A stretch of 20,742 nt of DNA, from positions 1 to 20,742 of the forward strand of contig CAUSCF010000025.1 in assembly GCA_963530295.1 (NCBI GenBank), written 5' to 3'. Below, piece by piece: positions 1-8,446 of the stretch. This DNA is from JABCPE02 sp963530295. GTDB taxonomy: Bacteria > Bacteroidota > Bacteroidia > Flavobacteriales > Weeksellaceae. The translations under genes were made by a program, and so were the position numbers. The notes beneath the pieces are model-generated. The model searched no databases. It had not been told where the DNA came from and saw only the letters and a list, made by a program, of their open reading frames with translations. Position 1 is the first letter of the stretch, and each line of letters starts with the position of its first letter.

Positions 1-109
1 ACTCCTCCATACTTTTGTCCGACTTCTGCCAGCCTAAGTTCTCGTAAAAGGCAAGTGCTTTCTTAAAGTCACGAACACCTAAAGTGATGAGTGTAAATTT
101 CTGCCTCAT
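1..109 (-). CDS. VOC (glyoxalase/bleomycin-resistance) family protein, N-terminal part
   Basis: The reverse strand reads from an ATG at 109 towards the window edge, giving about 36 residues that begin MRQKFTLITLGVRDFKKALA. A first beta strand (FTLITLGV), then RDFKKALAFYENLGW, is the typical opening of a vicinal-oxygen-chelate domain, where the strand leads into a helix ending in FYexLGW. The rest of the gene lies outside the window, so metal ligands and substrate cannot be judged. The start is one base away from the stop codon of the upstream MmcQ/YjbR-like gene, so the two are almost certainly co-transcribed. The family covers glyoxalases, dioxygenases and antibiotic-binding proteins; nothing here chooses among them. 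Confidence 0.85.
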   Translation of the reverse strand, partial: MRQKFTLITLGVRDFKKALAFYENLGWQKSDKSMEE

Positions 110-110
110 T

Positions 111-467
111 TTATTTATGGTTTAAAATTTCTCTCTCTTTCTTGGGTACTTTGGAGAGTACTTGCTCGTAAGAGTGCTGTATCATCTCCTTGATAAGGGT
201 AAGGGGTAAGCCTTCTAAAAGTACAGTATTCCAATGTTTTTTATTCATATGATAGCCTGCCACAATCTTGTTAGGAAACTCCTCACGGAGTTCTACTGCA
301 CGTTCAGGGTTGCACTTTAGGTTCACACTCAAGGGATTACGTTCCAGATTGGTAAGGGCAAATATACGATTACAAATGCGAAATACCAAAAAATCCTCAC
401 CAAAAGGCATATCCTCAGTAACGTGGGGCAAGGAAAGGCAATATTCTCTGAGTTCTTCTAAGTTCAT
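111..467 (-). CDS. MmcQ/YjbR family protein
   Basis: This complete 118-residue protein is of the usual size for the MmcQ/YjbR family, small cytoplasmic proteins with a CyaY-like double-wing fold that are often annotated as DNA-binding. Visible hallmarks are the N-terminal YCLSLPHVTEDMPFG segment (residues 9-23), a central FALTNLERNPLSVNLKC strand pair (36-52), and the signature GYHMNKKHWNTV (71-82), followed by a C-terminal helix that normally carries 'SYEQV'. It lies 36 bases downstream of the SUKH-like gene and one base upstream of the VOC gene, all on the minus strand, so it probably belongs to one transcript. The molecular function of the family is poorly defined; the family call itself is confident. 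Confidence 0.9.
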   Translation of the reverse strand: MNLEELREYCLSLPHVTEDMPFGEDFLVFRICNRIFALTNLERNPLSVNLKCNPERAVELREEFPNKIVAGYHMNKKHWNTVLLEGLPLTLIKEMIQHSYEQVLSKVPKKEREILNHK

Positions 468-503
468 TATGGGGTGTTTTTATGATTTAACTAAAAATAA
501 TGG

Positions 504-1133
504 TTATTTAGTCAATGCTTTTTCTACGATTTCTATAAGTTCTTCTGGCGTCATTAGGGTATTGAGATAGTCCTCCAAGCTTCCCATATTATCTATATCA
601 CTGAAAAACACCTCGTGGTCAGTCCCAAAGAGCGTAGGGTTTTCAGGATTGGGGTCGCTCAGGGCTATGTATATATGGTCAGGATAACCATATGTATAGA
701 AAAGTTCTATGAAATCAGGGGTCTTGTCGCCTGTAACTTTTGTGATTTCTGTAAGGTCTGTAAAACCCTCATCGGCGAAATCATCATACCATTCTTCATA
801 GTCATCAGTTCCCTCTTTGAAAGGAGTAAAGAGGCTGGCTGTCCAAAAATGCTGTCCACGACCCTCTTCGGTAAAGCGGTAAAAATCAGCAATCATCTGG
901 TCATAGAAAGCCTTTTTATCGGTTTTGTAAAGCTCCATATGGGCATCTACCCACTCTCCTAAACCATAGATAGGCTCTTCTTCATCGGCTCTTGCCCATG
1001 CGGTGTCCTCTGGTTTTTCGTAAAGTATGGTATTAAAGGTAATTGCTGATAGGTCTTCTGCTAAGGAAGTTCCTTTCACTTGGCTGATGTCGCCTCCAAG
1101 GGCTTGGATTCTGTTAAGAATTTCTTGTTTCAT
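504..1133 (-). CDS. Acidic protein, possibly SMI1/KNR4 (SUKH)-like immunity protein
   Basis: A soluble, strongly acidic protein of 209 residues when started at the ATG at 1133. The open frame continues upstream to a TTG at 1172, but a -7 promoter box overlaps that TTG, so the inner ATG is preferred. There is no signal peptide or membrane segment. The last 40 residues, beginning GTDHEVFFSDIDNMGSLEDY, resemble the C-terminal end of SMI1/KNR4 (SUKH) proteins in Bacteroidota, where a GTDHE-type motif precedes a final helix with 'SLEDYLN'. Many bacterial SUKH proteins are immunity proteins for polymorphic toxins. The N-terminal half (motifs WARADEEEPIYGLGEWVDAH) is not a pattern I recognise. The coding call is firm; the family assignment is tentative. 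No cognate toxin is visible nearby. Confidence 0.6.
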   Translation of the reverse strand: MKQEILNRIQALGGDISQVKGTSLAEDLSAITFNTILYEKPEDTAWARADEEEPIYGLGEWVDAHMELYKTDKKAFYDQMIADFYRFTEEGRGQHFWTASLFTPFKEGTDDYEEWYDDFADEGFTDLTEITKVTGDKTPDFIELFYTYGYPDHIYIALSDPNPENPTLFGTDHEVFFSDIDNMGSLEDYLNTLMTPEELIEIVEKALTK

Positions 1134-1169
1134 ATGGTTTGGGTATTTATTATTAAATGTATTTTTCTT

Positions 1170-1177
1170 CAAAAATA
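1170..1177 (-). promoter_or_regulatory. -7 promoter box for the SUKH-like gene
   Basis: On the minus strand this reads TATTTTTG, matching the Bacteroidota -7 consensus TAnnTTTG, about 37 bases before the ATG at 1133. No clear -33 TTTG is visible. Its position over the alternative TTG start argues that translation begins at 1133. Confidence 0.45.
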
Positions 1178-1238
1178 ATTATAAATTTTTATTTTGTTTT
1201 AATAGAGAGGAGTTTTAATGGAGAGTCTTTTTATAAAA

Positions 1239-1254
1239 TCATAAAAATTTATGA
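1239..1254. repeat. Perfect inverted repeat in the divergent promoter region
   Basis: TCATAAA and TTTATGA form 7-base arms separated by AA. The palindrome lies between two divergent genes and about 20 bases upstream of the -7 box of the metalloprotease operon, so it covers the expected -33 region. It could be an operator for that operon. The surrounding DNA is extremely AT-rich, so chance formation is a real possibility. Confidence 0.35.
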
Positions 1255-1273
1255 AATTTTAGAAAAAACTTAT

Positions 1274-1282
1274 TATTTTTGC
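1274..1282 (+). promoter_or_regulatory. -7 promoter box for the metalloprotease-susC-susD operon
   Basis: TATTTTTGC matches the Bacteroidota -7 consensus TAnnTTTGC exactly and lies 37 bases before the ATG at 1320. No convincing -33 TTTG is present at the right distance; an AT-rich palindrome occupies that position instead. No comparable box is visible in the short gaps ahead of the two downstream genes, which supports a single transcript. Confidence 0.6.
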
Positions 1283-1319
1283 CCTCCGTTTTTTATTTTT
1301 TTAATAAAATTTAAATACA

Positions 1320-3905
1320 ATGAAGAAAATATTATTGGTTGTTTTGTTGCTTCAGTCTATGGTTGTTTTTTCTCAAGACAAAAAAACAAAGAAAAAAGAT
1401 GCAGCAAAGACCGAAAACGAAGCGAAAAAAGACAGCACAGCTAAGGGCAATACCACAGCTTATGATGATTTTATAAAAGGCGCAGTTACCAAGGACGGAC
1501 TTTTTAAAATCCATACCATAAAGGACAAAATCTATTTCGAGATTCCTAATGAAGTGCTGGGAAAAGACTTGTTGATTGTTAATAAAATTTCCTCCGTTCC
1601 TGCTCAGATAAATAATGCAGGAATCAACAAGGGTATTAATTATGAAAATAAACTCATCCGTTTCTACAAGGATGAGAAAAATAATAAAGTATGGGCGAAG
1701 ACCTTTGACCCGAAAATCAGCGTAAATAAGAAAGATAATATCGCTCTCTCCGTGCGGGACAACTATGTAGAGTCCATCATAGAAGGTTTTGAGATAAAAA
1801 CCTACGGAAAAGATTCTGCCGTAGTGGTGCAGGTGAATAATGTTTTCAATGGAACTTCCAAGAGTTTTAACAATCTTTTTGATAACATCGGTATGGGCGG
1901 TTCGGTGAGAACCAAAGATTCTTACATAGAAGAAGTGAAGAGCTTCCCGCAGAATGTTGTCATAAAATCCCAGCTTACGACCCAAGTTTCCGAAGGTAAA
2001 ACAACTGCAGAAAAAGCCGACCTTACGGTAGGAACGACCACGAATATCGTTCTCCTTCCAGAGCCTATGGTAGGGCGTTTTTCGGATGATAGAGTAGGAT
2101 ATTTTACCACTCCGAAGGTTTATTTCTCGGATAAACAGCAGAGAGTAGATAACAAGGAACTCATCACACGCTGGCGCCTAGAACCCAAAGAGCAGGAAGT
2201 AGGGAAATACTTGTCAGGACAATTGGTAGAGCCTAAAAAACCGATAGTCTATTATATAGACCCAGCAACGCCTAAACAGTGGCAGCAGGCGATAATAGAC
2301 GGCGTTCATGATTGGAACAAAGCCTTTGAAAAGGCAGGTTTCAAAAATGTAATCAGTGCAAGACTTCCAGACCCAGAAGATAAAGAATTTGATGTAGATG
2401 ATGTGCGATATTCAGTAATTACCTACGCTGCCTCTTCTATGGCAAATGCCATGGGACCTTCTGTGGTAGACCCTCGTACGGGAGAAATTCTAGAATCGGA
2501 TATTATCTGGTGGCATAATGTGATGACACTTCTTCACTCGTGGATGCGCGTGCAGACAGGCATCATAGATCCAGAGGTGAGAGGGAATGTTTTCCCAGAT
2601 GCTAAAATGGCAAACGCTATTCGTTTCGTTTCATCTCACGAAGTGGGACATACATTTGGGCTAAGGCACAATATGGGTTCATCTTTTGCGTATTCTGTAG
2701 AGGATTTGAGAAAGCCAGATTTTACCGAAAAAATGGGCGGAACGGCACCTTCTATTATGGATTATGCGAGGTTTAACTATGTCGCACAGGAAGGCGATGG
2801 CGTGAAACAAATTACTCCTAAAATAGGTGTTTATGATGAATTTGCGATTAATTTTGGATACCGCTGGACAGGGAAATCCAGCCCAGAAGAAGAACTGAGT
2901 ATTACTAAATCTTGGATAGACAAACACGATGGCGACCCAAAGTATTTCTACGGAGAACAGCAGTCCGAAACCATAGACCCGCGTTCGCAATCTGAGGATT
3001 TAGGAAATAATGCCATGAAAGCAGGAGAGTACGGAATTATCAACCTTAAAAAAACAATTCCAAATATCATAAAATGGAGCACGAAAAACGGCGAAACCTA
3101 TGAAGAAGCGAAAGCGTTTTATAATCAGGTGATTAACCAGTGGTATGTCTATAATACGCATACACTAGCGAACATTGGCGGGTTTTATCTCACGCCTTTG
3201 GTAAAAGGGAGTAAAATGAAATCCTACATACCTGTTCCTTATCAAACGCAAAAAGAAGCGCTGAACTTCCTTAAAAAGAATATTCTTACCCTACCGAAAT
3301 GGTTGTTTATCAATCCGTTAAAAGATGTGCTGAAACCTACCAAAAACACACCAGCAGGAGCAGTAGAGCAGTCGCCGTATAATATTTTCAGAGAGAGACA
3401 GGCAGCTATTTTGTATAATCTGCTGCATGATGAAAGGCTTTTGAGACTTTTGGAAGCAGAATTCCTGCACACGGAAGGAAACGAAAAGATAATGACCGTA
3501 GCAGAGCTTTTTGATGATTTGAGGAAATTTATCTTTGATAAATCTTTGAAAAACAGAAATTTGACTATCGCCGAAAGAATGACGCAGAAAAACTATGTAG
3601 ATGCGCTTATCATAGATGTGGGGCGTATTTACGAGAAAACAGAGAAAGGAATTTTCGGCAAGATGCCTATGATCTGTGACTATGCGCAGCATAGTTTGGA
3701 GGACAAACACAGCATAGATGAGCAGAAACTGACTTTGTATTTCAGTGGAATGAAACGCCTTTCGGAGGTGGGCTCGGCAAAGAGAGCAGAGCTGATAAAA
3801 GTAAAGAAAATCATCCTCGTTGCGAAAAATACAGGAGATGAAGCTACAAGAAATCATTACGAAGATATGTTGATAAGACTAAATAAAGCATTAGGAGAAA
3901 AATAA
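1320..3905 (+). CDS. Secreted zinc-dependent metalloprotease (DUF5117/DUF5118 type)
   Basis: An 861-residue exported protein. Residues 1-19 form a signal peptide (hydrophobic core ILLVVLLLQSMVVF, cleavage after FSQ). It is followed by a Lys-rich linker of about 25 residues and then the large N-terminal region typical of DUF5118/DUF5117 proteins. The catalytic site is a full metzincin motif HEVGHTFGLRH with H440, H444 and H450 as zinc ligands and E441 as general base. Downstream, M480 in SIMDY is the expected Met-turn. Length and arrangement match the Bacteroidota family annotated as zinc-dependent metalloproteases. The stop is 19 bases upstream of susC, so protease, channel and binding lipoprotein form one operon. 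I infer that it degrades extracellular or periplasmic protein to peptides for uptake; the substrate cannot be read from sequence. Confidence 0.93.
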   Translation: MKKILLVVLLLQSMVVFSQDKKTKKKDAAKTENEAKKDSTAKGNTTAYDDFIKGAVTKDGLFKIHTIKDKIYFEIPNEVLGKDLLIVNKISSVPAQINNAGINKGINYENKLIRFYKDEKNNKVWAKTFDPKISVNKKDNIALSVRDNYVESIIEGFEIKTYGKDSAVVVQVNNVFNGTSKSFNNLFDNIGMGGSVRTKDSYIEEVKSFPQNVVIKSQLTTQVSEGKTTAEKADLTVGTTTNIVLLPEPMVGRFSDDRVGYFTTPKVYFSDKQQRVDNKELITRWRLEPKEQEVGKYLSGQLVEPKKPIVYYIDPATPKQWQQAIIDGVHDWNKAFEKAGFKNVISARLPDPEDKEFDVDDVRYSVITYAASSMANAMGPSVVDPRTGEILESDIIWWHNVMTLLHSWMRVQTGIIDPEVRGNVFPDAKMANAIRFVSSHEVGHTFGLRHNMGSSFAYSVEDLRKPDFTEKMGGTAPSIMDYARFNYVAQEGDGVKQITPKIGVYDEFAINFGYRWTGKSSPEEELSITKSWIDKHDGDPKYFYGEQQSETIDPRSQSEDLGNNAMKAGEYGIINLKKTIPNIIKWSTKNGETYEEAKAFYNQVINQWYVYNTHTLANIGGFYLTPLVKGSKMKSYIPVPYQTQKEALNFLKKNILTLPKWLFINPLKDVLKPTKNTPAGAVEQSPYNIFRERQAAILYNLLHDERLLRLLEAEFLHTEGNEKIMTVAELFDDLRKFIFDKSLKNRNLTIAERMTQKNYVDALIIDVGRIYEKTEKGIFGKMPMICDYAQHSLEDKHSIDEQKLTLYFSGMKRLSEVGSAKRAELIKVKKIILVAKNTGDEATRNHYEDMLIRLNKALGEK

Positions 3906-3924
3906 TAAAACTTACGAACTAAAA

Positions 3925-6900
3925 ATGAGAAGAGCGAAATTTTTGTTGGGTCTTTTACCGAATGTCCTTTGGGCGCAGAATACGCCTGTAGACACCACTA
4001 AAACTAAGACCAAGGAGATAGATGAGGTCATCATCACAGGTTTCCAAAAGATAGAAAAAAGTAAAATCACATCTTCTGTGGATGTGGTAAAAATGAAGGA
4101 TATAGAGCAAAAGGCGGTAGCATCCATAGACCAGATGCTGCAAGGGAGAGTGCCAGGTTTGCTCGTTACTCCAGCATCAGGAACGCCGGGGCAGATTGCA
4201 CCTATCAGACTTAGGGGGACGGCTTCGCTTTCGGGGCCTACTGACCCGCTTTGGGTAATAGATGGAATGCCGCTGGAAATGGGTGATGCGCCTAAATACG
4301 ATGCAGGAAAGGACATCAACGACCTTAAAAACTACTCTATCGCAGGGTTTAATCCAGAAGATATAGAATCCATCACCGTGCTGAAAGATGCTTCAGCTAC
4401 GGCAATCTATGGAGCGAGAGCAGCGAACGGGGTAATTTTGGTGACGACCAAAAGCGGGAAAAAAGGGCGAATGAATGTTAATTTCTCAGCGAGTACATTT
4501 GTCAATTTAAGACCGAATTTTTCTAAACTTAATTTGATGAATTCCAATCAAAAAGTAGATTGGGAACTGATGATGGCATCTCGCTCAGATTTAGATAATT
4601 ATAGAAAAGATAATGGAGAGGTTGCGAGAATATTATTAGCAAATAACGACTGGAATTTGTTCCGCAGTGGTGGTTTTTCGGCAATTAGTGCAGCTTCTCA
4701 AAGAGAAATCAATGCATTGAGAAATGTAAATACCAACTGGGGAAATCTACTTTACAGAACAGCGATAAACAAGCAGTATTCCGTGAGTCTTTCAGGTGGA
4801 TTGGATAATTATGCTTATTACGCTTCATTAGGATACTATGATGAGCAGTCTACGGTGATAGGTTCTGGCTTTGAGAGACTTAACCTTACTTTTAAGAATG
4901 ATTTTAAAATTAATAATAAAATAAAAATAGGACTGTCAATATTCGGAACAAATACTAAGCAGTCTTCTTTCTTGTCTGATGCTTCGGGGAATATCACGCC
5001 GACTTACTACTCCAGAAGTGCCAATCCTTATCTAAGACCAAAGGATGAAAATGGCAACTATGTCTATGACCCAAATGTGAACTACATGGATGGAGATGCC
5101 AGAATTCCGTATAACTACATGGAGGAAAAGGATAATACGAGATATGATCTGAACACGAAATCGCTTCGTGGTATTTTGAATTTGGATTATAAAATATTCA
5201 AATTCTTGGAGTTCCGTTCTCAGTTGGGCATCCAGTACGAAAACCAAAAAACGGAAAAATATGCCACAGAGCAGACTTATTTCCTTAGAAAAAGAAGAGA
5301 TGCTTCTAAGATAACTTCTGGAGGGACTACGACTTATATCATCCCAAAAGGCGATTATTACAACATTTCTAACGGGAATAGTTTTGAATATAATTTTAAA
5401 AATATTTTAGAATTTAGCAAAAAGATAAACCGACATGATGTCAATCTCCTTGTAGGTTCGGAAATTAGAGAAACTAAATATACATCAGTAAACAGCCAAA
5501 TGTACGGCTACAAACCAAGACAGAGAACATCCATCCCTCTAAATATCCCAAATAGTGAGATAAGAAATGCGAACTACCTTCCTGTGGTAGATACAGAGGT
5601 TTCTAATGCTTATGCATCTTTCTTTGGGACAGCATCTTATACTTTTGCTAATAGATATACATTCTTTGGAAGTGTGAGATATGATGGGACTAACTTCTTC
5701 GGAGCGGAAACCAATAAACGCTGGAATCCTATCTGGGCGGCATCCGTGGCATGGAATGTGAAAAATGAGGACTTCTTGAAGGATAATAAAACCATCAGTA
5801 TGTTCAAAATCCGTAGTTCCTATGGACTTCAGGGGAATATAGACCGAAATACTTCGCCTTTCTTCACAGGAAGATACAGCACAGCGAAAATCCTTAATCA
5901 GACAGAAAATACTATCAATGATGAAGGTGCGCCGAATTCATTGCTAAGATGGGAAAAAACCAGAACTGTAGATGTGGGATTGGATTTTGGATTGTTTAAT
6001 AACAGGATTAATTTCAACCTTGACTTCTATCACAGAAAAGGAACGGATTTAATGGGAGTAAAACAGCTTCCACTGGAAACAGGATTTAACCAAGTGAATG
6101 TAAACTGGGCGGAAGTGACCAATAAAGGTTTTGAGTTCTCTCTTTCTACGATAAATATCGATAGAGAAAAATTCAGATGGAGTACGACTTTCAACATTGC
6201 AGCCAACCGAAGCAATATAGACCAAATTCATGATGGGCTTAGCAATTTTTATCCATCAGGAAAAGGCTATCCTATCAATGCTGTTTTTGGTCTAAGGTCA
6301 GCAGGGCTGGATGCCAATGGGCTTCCTCAGTTCTATGACAGAAACGGAAATATAGTTTCTACGGTAGATTTTTACAAAATTTCTGACCCATGGGGCGTGG
6401 GATACATAGAGAGTGAGTATCTTGCTAATGGAAATTTCAGAGATTTGTATACTTACATCGGAGATAGAGACCCTAAATTCTACGGAGGAATCACCAATAC
6501 CTTTGATATAGGAAATTGGGATCTTACGATTTCTGCTGCATTTAATATAAATAAATGGGTGGTAGCCAATCCTCCTTATAACTTTACAACGGTGGATAGA
6601 GGACAGAATAATTCTACAGATATCCTAAACGCTTGGGCACCAGGGAATACGAATACCACCCTTCCAAGAATTATAGGAGAAAATACTGTTCCAGGGCAGG
6701 AAATAGTTTATTTATGGTATAATAACTTTGATTCTTCAGGGTCTTACAACCATTTTGACAGCTGGATGAAGAAAATGAGCTATATCAGAATAAATAACAT
6801 TCGTTTAGGGTATTCTCTGCCGTCTTCCATACTTCATAATACAGGGATTAACTCCTTGAGATTCTATGTAGAAGGTAGAAATATGCTGGTTTTCGGGACT

Positions 6901-6996
6901 AATTATAAAGGATATTTTGACCCTGAAACCTATGGGAATCTATACGCCCAGCCTATTCAGAAATCTATCGTTTTTGGTTTAAATGTAAGTTTTTAA
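3925..6996 (+). CDS. SusC/RagA-type TonB-dependent outer-membrane transporter
   Basis: A 1023-residue outer-membrane channel. The TonB-box region DEVIITGF is at residues 33-40. A plug domain (about 45-165) follows with the family hallmarks QGRVPGLLV, PIRLRGTASL, WVIDGMPLE and ITVLKDASATAIYGARAANG. The remainder is a beta barrel ending in an aromatic residue (FGLNVSF), as expected for BAM-assembled barrels. Unlike many SusC proteins there is no N-terminal carboxypeptidase-regulatory domain of about 80 residues: the signal peptide leads straight to the TonB box. The signal is short and contains a proline (FLLGLLPNVLWAQ). The ATG at 3925 is the only usable start because an in-frame stop lies at 3892. 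With SusD 21 bases downstream it should form the usual lidded import complex, powered by TonB-ExbBD. The adjoining protease suggests a peptide substrate. Confidence 0.95.
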   Translation: MRRAKFLLGLLPNVLWAQNTPVDTTKTKTKEIDEVIITGFQKIEKSKITSSVDVVKMKDIEQKAVASIDQMLQGRVPGLLVTPASGTPGQIAPIRLRGTASLSGPTDPLWVIDGMPLEMGDAPKYDAGKDINDLKNYSIAGFNPEDIESITVLKDASATAIYGARAANGVILVTTKSGKKGRMNVNFSASTFVNLRPNFSKLNLMNSNQKVDWELMMASRSDLDNYRKDNGEVARILLANNDWNLFRSGGFSAISAASQREINALRNVNTNWGNLLYRTAINKQYSVSLSGGLDNYAYYASLGYYDEQSTVIGSGFERLNLTFKNDFKINNKIKIGLSIFGTNTKQSSFLSDASGNITPTYYSRSANPYLRPKDENGNYVYDPNVNYMDGDARIPYNYMEEKDNTRYDLNTKSLRGILNLDYKIFKFLEFRSQLGIQYENQKTEKYATEQTYFLRKRRDASKITSGGTTTYIIPKGDYYNISNGNSFEYNFKNILEFSKKINRHDVNLLVGSEIRETKYTSVNSQMYGYKPRQRTSIPLNIPNSEIRNANYLPVVDTEVSNAYASFFGTASYTFANRYTFFGSVRYDGTNFFGAETNKRWNPIWAASVAWNVKNEDFLKDNKTISMFKIRSSYGLQGNIDRNTSPFFTGRYSTAKILNQTENTINDEGAPNSLLRWEKTRTVDVGLDFGLFNNRINFNLDFYHRKGTDLMGVKQLPLETGFNQVNVNWAEVTNKGFEFSLSTINIDREKFRWSTTFNIAANRSNIDQIHDGLSNFYPSGKGYPINAVFGLRSAGLDANGLPQFYDRNGNIVSTVDFYKISDPWGVGYIESEYLANGNFRDLYTYIGDRDPKFYGGITNTFDIGNWDLTISAAFNINKWVVANPPYNFTTVDRGQNNSTDILNAWAPGNTNTTLPRIIGENTVPGQEIVYLWYNNFDSSGSYNHFDSWMKKMSYIRINNIRLGYSLPSSILHNTGINSLRFYVEGRNMLVFGTNYKGYFDPETYGNLYAQPIQKSIVFGLNVSF

Positions 6997-7017
6997 TAAT
7001 CAATAAATTATATAATA

Positions 7018-8334
7018 ATGAAAAAATATATCATAAAAGCCTTGTTCATCGGAGCTGTTTTGTCCACAGGACTTACTTCTTGTGACAGATTTTTGGACAT
7101 TACTCCCACAGGAAAAGTAATTCCACAGACAGAGGAAGATTTCCGTGCGCTTCTTACTCGTGCCTATAATCTTTATCCTCAGCATAAAGCATTAGCAAAC
7201 TTGAAAACTGATGAAGTAAAAGCAGGAACGACCAACGAGAGTCTACAAACGATTTTCACTTGGAGTGAGGCTTCTCCATTCCCTGGTTCTAAGGATTTTC
7301 CGTACATTACTTTTTATCAGACGATTTTCTATTCTAATTATATTATAGATAACACGCTGAAATACAATGCTTCCACTTCGGAAATCAATCAGATTTTGGG
7401 TGAGGCCTATGCATTGAGAGCTTATACTTATTTTGAGCTGATAAACCTCTATGCTCCTGCTTATAAGGGAAGTAATGGTTCCGCAAAAGCGGTTCCGCTG
7501 GTAACAAGTCCTCAGCTGGAGGGAGATTTTCCTCGTGCGACATTGGACGAGGTCTATGGACAGATTCTTTCTGACCTTGATAAGGCTTTGACATTGCTAA
7601 ACAAAAGCCAATTTGATGAAGGGTATAACTATCGTTTTACTACTGTGGCTGCTCACGCCCTGAAAGCTCGTGTTCATCAGTATCGTGGAGAATGGGCTAA
7701 TGCTCTGGCAGAAGCAGAAACTGTCCTTGCGGCGAAGTCTACATTGGTGGATTTTAACTCTTTTACAAATCTTCCAAGCAGCTATAAATCAGTGGAGTCT
7801 ATCATGAATTTGGATGCAGGAGTTACTAGCGAGACCAGTCGTTTTGCTATGGTGAGCAATGAGCATCTTGCGCTTTTTGACCAAACGAATGATTTGCGTT
7901 TTGCTAAATATTTCGATGCTGATGTCACAAATTATAGAACGAAAAAATTTAGCAGTTCTAATGAATTCAAAGTTTCTTTCCGAGTAGGAGAAGTGATGCT
8001 CATAAAAGCTGAAGCTTTAGCAAAATTAGGAAGAGAAACAGATTCTAAAAATACTCTATTGGCTTTAGCAGCGAAGAGATATAATGCTACGGGATTAGCG
8101 AATTTTACAACGACTATTAACGGGCTTTCTGGTAACGCATATTACACAGAACTACTGAACGAAAGAGCGAGAGAGACTTCATTCGAAGGGCTTCGTTGGT
8201 TTGATTTAAGAAGAACTACCCAGCCTTCCATTATCCATATTTATAATGGGACTACTTACACGCTCAGCGCAGGAGATGCCCGCTATACGCTGCCTTTCCC
8301 AAGAGAAGCAAGACTCAAAAATCCTAATTTATAA
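7018..8334 (+). CDS. SusD/RagB-type nutrient-binding lipoprotein
   Basis: A 438-residue outer-membrane lipoprotein, partner of the SusC channel. The signal peptide ends in a lipobox LTSC with the lipidated cysteine at residue 22, followed by the characteristic CDRFLDITPTGKVIPQTEED opening of SusD proteins. The body is largely helical with TPR-like segments (for example GEAYALRAYTYFELINLYA). The C-terminal hallmarks are ERARETSFEGLRWFDLRR and the closing LPFPREARLKNPNL. It is at the short end for the family (usually about 450-600 residues) but looks complete at both ends. It is the last gene of the operon, with a strong terminator immediately after its stop. It would bind the oligomeric ligand at the cell surface and close over the SusC pore. 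Confidence 0.95.
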   Translation: MKKYIIKALFIGAVLSTGLTSCDRFLDITPTGKVIPQTEEDFRALLTRAYNLYPQHKALANLKTDEVKAGTTNESLQTIFTWSEASPFPGSKDFPYITFYQTIFYSNYIIDNTLKYNASTSEINQILGEAYALRAYTYFELINLYAPAYKGSNGSAKAVPLVTSPQLEGDFPRATLDEVYGQILSDLDKALTLLNKSQFDEGYNYRFTTVAAHALKARVHQYRGEWANALAEAETVLAAKSTLVDFNSFTNLPSSYKSVESIMNLDAGVTSETSRFAMVSNEHLALFDQTNDLRFAKYFDADVTNYRTKKFSSSNEFKVSFRVGEVMLIKAEALAKLGRETDSKNTLLALAAKRYNATGLANFTTTINGLSGNAYYTELLNERARETSFEGLRWFDLRRTTQPSIIHIYNGTTYTLSAGDARYTLPFPREARLKNPNL

Positions 8335-8338
8335 ACCT

Positions 8339-8369
8339 AAAAAGCCATTCGGTGTGAATGGCTTTTTTT
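8339..8369 (+). terminator. Rho-independent terminator after susD
   Basis: AAAAAGCCATTC and GAATGGCTTTTT form a perfect 12-base stem around the loop GGTGT, followed by a continuing T-run. It begins five bases after the susD stop and cleanly separates the operon from valS. Confidence 0.9.
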
Positions 8370-8418
8370 ATTTTGGTTAATTTTGAATAAAAATTGCAAT
8401 AATTTTGTTGCTTTATCC

Positions 8419-8427
8419 TATTTTTGC
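8419..8427 (+). promoter_or_regulatory. -7 promoter box for valS
   Basis: TATTTTTGC matches the Bacteroidota -7 consensus exactly, 19 bases before the valS ATG. A possible -33 element ATTG lies at 8393-8396, 22 bases upstream. Because the box lies inside the longer open frame that begins at a TTG at 8405, it shows that the true start is the ATG at 8447. Confidence 0.7.
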
Positions 8428-8446
8428 AAATCTAAAAAATAATAAA

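Noticed and set aside
1332..1985. Long minus-strand open frame opposite the metalloprotease gene
   Set aside because: It is antisense to a clear signal peptide and domain sequence, and its translation is low-complexity with no recognisable motif.
3318..3857. Minus-strand open frame near the 3' end of the metalloprotease gene
   Set aside because: It is Cys- and Phe-rich antisense translation without family motifs, within a well-supported gene on the other strand.
8405..8446. TTG-initiated 14-residue extension of valyl-tRNA synthetase
   Set aside because: An exact -7 box lies inside it and the ATG at 8447 gives the usual family start.
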